This document shows, in pieces, positions 62,958-64,000 of a stretch of 64,000 bases of DNA (positions are counted from its first letter, which is position 1; every line of letters starts with the position of its first letter). The position numbers and the translations under genes are program-made. The notes below the pieces were generated by a model. It was not told where the DNA came from. It made no database searches and saw nothing but the letters and a program-made list of their open reading frames with translations. Source of the DNA: Lentihominibacter butyricus (GTDB taxonomy: Bacteria > Bacillota > Clostridia > Peptostreptococcales > Anaerovoracaceae); the NCBI RefSeq assembly GCF_025567305.1, contig NZ_JAOQJP010000010.1, positions 66,017 to 130,016 of the forward strand. The letters run 5' to 3'.

Positions 62958-63245
62958 ATGACTAAGAACGAAGCATTAGGAATGATCGAAACAAAGGGTT
63001 TAATTGGTTCTATCGAAGCTGCAGATGCTATGGTAAAGGCTGCAAACGTATACCTCATCGGTAAGGAATTCGTAGGCGGCGGACTGGTAACTGTAATGGT
63101 CAGAGGAGATGTAGGCGCTGTAAAGGCTGCTACAGATGCAGGTGCAGCTGCTGCTCAGAGAGTCGGCGAACTGCTGTCCGTACACGTGATTCCTCGTCCG
63201 CACGTAGAAGTAGAAGAGATCCTGCCGCAGAAAAACAATAAATAA
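62958..63245 (+). CDS. BMC-H hexameric shell protein
   Basis: A 95-residue canonical shell hexamer: EALGMIETKGLIGSIEAADA, GKEFVGGGLVTVMVRGDVGA and HVIPRPHVEVEEIL. AGGAGG seven bases before the ATG and a 52-base gap suggest strong, separate translation, fitting a major facet protein. Last gene of the operon. Confidence 0.96.
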   Translation: MTKNEALGMIETKGLIGSIEAADAMVKAANVYLIGKEFVGGGLVTVMVRGDVGAVKAATDAGAAAAQRVGELLSVHVIPRPHVEVEEILPQKNNK

Positions 63246-63280
63246 TAGAATGCAGATTTTAAATTACTGAGCTGGTTTAC

Positions 63281-63328
63281 AAGGGGCGTCGCATCAACGA
63301 TTTGATCGTGAGGGCGATGCCCCTTTTT
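63281..63328 (+). terminator. Intrinsic terminator of the cut operon
   Basis: Twelve-base stem AAGGGGCGTCGC (63281-63292) with GCGATGCCCCTT (63314-63325), one G-U pair, 21-base loop able to form an inner GATC-type stem, followed by TTTT. Ends the 16.4-kb operon. Confidence 0.85.
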
Positions 63329-63397
63329 ACTGGCAGAGCAGTCATATCATGCATATGCAGCAGTGGCTCCGGAAATCGGATCCATATTATATCTATA

Positions 63398-63805
63398 TCA
63401 TTCGAGCTGCGAAGTACAGTGAGGACATCTGGTGGCCTTTACCGATATCTCGCTTCTGCAGTAAGGACATTCCTTTGTCTCGGGCTCAGCTTCAGGCTTT
63501 TTGGATCTTCCCAGGGTCCCGGCGGTATTCAGCGTCTTTACGAGAACGAAAAGTGCAAATGCTACGATAAGGAAATTTATCACTGCCATGATGAATGCGC
63601 CGTATCTGAGGTCGACTCCTGCGATATTTACAGACAGATCGTTGAAGTCGACTTTTACAAGGAGACCGATAAGCGGTGAAAGGATATCGTCTACGAGCGA
63701 AGTAACGATCGCTGTAAATGCGGCACCTATTATGATGCCGACTGCCATGTCGATGACATTGCCCTTCATGGCGAAAGTCTTGAATTCATTTAAAAACTTT
63801 TTCAT
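63398..63805 (-). CDS. mscL: Large-conductance mechanosensitive channel with zinc-ribbon tail
   Basis: A 135-residue MscL, start at the ATG behind GGAG (63805; earlier in-frame ATG at 63877 has no site). FLNEFKTFAMKGNVIDMAVG and GIIIGAAFTAIVTSLVDDI form the first helix, FIMAVINFLIVAFALFVLVK the second. The usual C-terminal helix is replaced by a short linker and a zinc-ribbon CPYCRSEISVKATRCPHC, seen in some Firmicutes. It releases solutes on hypo-osmotic shock. Convergent with the cut operon. Confidence 0.93.
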   Translation of the reverse strand: MKKFLNEFKTFAMKGNVIDMAVGIIIGAAFTAIVTSLVDDILSPLIGLLVKVDFNDLSVNIAGVDLRYGAFIMAVINFLIVAFALFVLVKTLNTAGTLGRSKKPEAEPETKECPYCRSEISVKATRCPHCTSQLE

Positions 63806-64000
63806 AATGATTTTGCACTCCTTTTTACTTGATCTAAAATTTAAGATAAAAATGCTCAATAAAACATATTTTAACATCGATCGACATAATTGTAAAACTC
63901 CTCGTATAACGGTGACAGTGTCAAGTTTCTGTAGGTTAAAAGATCGGAGACTGCCTCCCAGTATCCCATACTCTCAATAACCCGTATTTCCATATATCAG

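Noticed and set aside
63871..63993. A 40-codon minus-strand frame ending NLTLSPLYEEFYNYVDRC near the window edge
   Set aside because: It looks protein-like and could be the end of a broken gene, but an in-frame stop sits just upstream, no ribosome site is visible and I cannot name a family.

Overview
The window looks like chromosomal DNA of a spore-forming anaerobic Firmicute of class Clostridia. Evidence: Spo0A, SpoIVB with a BofC-like partner, a Cys-rich spore-type protein, AGGAGG ribosome binding sites, the dnaG-rpoD operon, class A RNase P RNA, and a complete 4-hydroxybutyrate to crotonyl-CoA gene set. That set plus a choline trimethylamine-lyase locus would fit Anaerovoracaceae-like gut or sediment fermenters, but this placement is inference.

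Bases 1-3781: the end of hemW, glpK, thiT and a convergent thiamine pyrophosphokinase. Bases 3825-8772: a fermentation island with a NifU-like scaffold, abfD, a small CxxC protein, abfT and 4-hydroxybutyrate dehydrogenase, split by a strong terminator. Bases 8980-12270: membrane proteins and a P-loop ATPase. Bases 12270-17793: a sigma-54 promoter leading into a decayed RidA-like remnant, then an APC permease, a sensor kinase and an NtrC-type regulator. Bases 18035-20448: bofC-like, spoIVB and spo0A. Bases 20451-34397: mostly housekeeping genes (brnQ, thioesterase, 2-hydroxyacid dehydrogenase, GNAT, Cys-rich spore protein, M16 protease, dut, a degenerate split catalase, dgt, dnaG, rpoD, trmK, nif3). 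rnpB and tRNA-Leu(CAG) follow.

Bases 35319-63328 are an accessory region centred on choline. A 16.4-kb, 19-gene operon (46870-63245) encodes a glycyl-radical-enzyme microcompartment: a transporter, seven BMC shell paralogues, choline TMA-lyase CutC and activase CutD, two aldehyde dehydrogenases (one lacking the catalytic Cys), PduL, PduS/PduT electron-transfer proteins and EutJ/EutP/EutQ/EutT-like accessories. Choline would be cleaved to trimethylamine and acetaldehyde in the shell, then converted to acetyl-CoA and acetyl phosphate. No alcohol dehydrogenase is present in the operon. Upstream lie a TPR-DUF4037-DUF4125-MerR gene set, a flavin reductase, a four-domain flavodiiron protein, a secreted PHP-type metallohydrolase and a paired SMR exporter.

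Main discoveries: (1) the promoters of the metallohydrolase gene and the cut operon are near-copies of each other and have 19/20-bp spacers typical of MerR activation, with a MerR gene directly before the cut operon, suggesting one choline regulon that includes an extracellular hydrolase; (2) a BMC shell gene separated by a +1 frameshift from an acidic SAP/Rho-N-like tail; (3) a Cys-to-Ser aldehyde dehydrogenase pseudoenzyme inside the shell operon; (4) a split catalase homologue lacking the distal His and Asn. A strong rho-independent terminator and mscL close the window.
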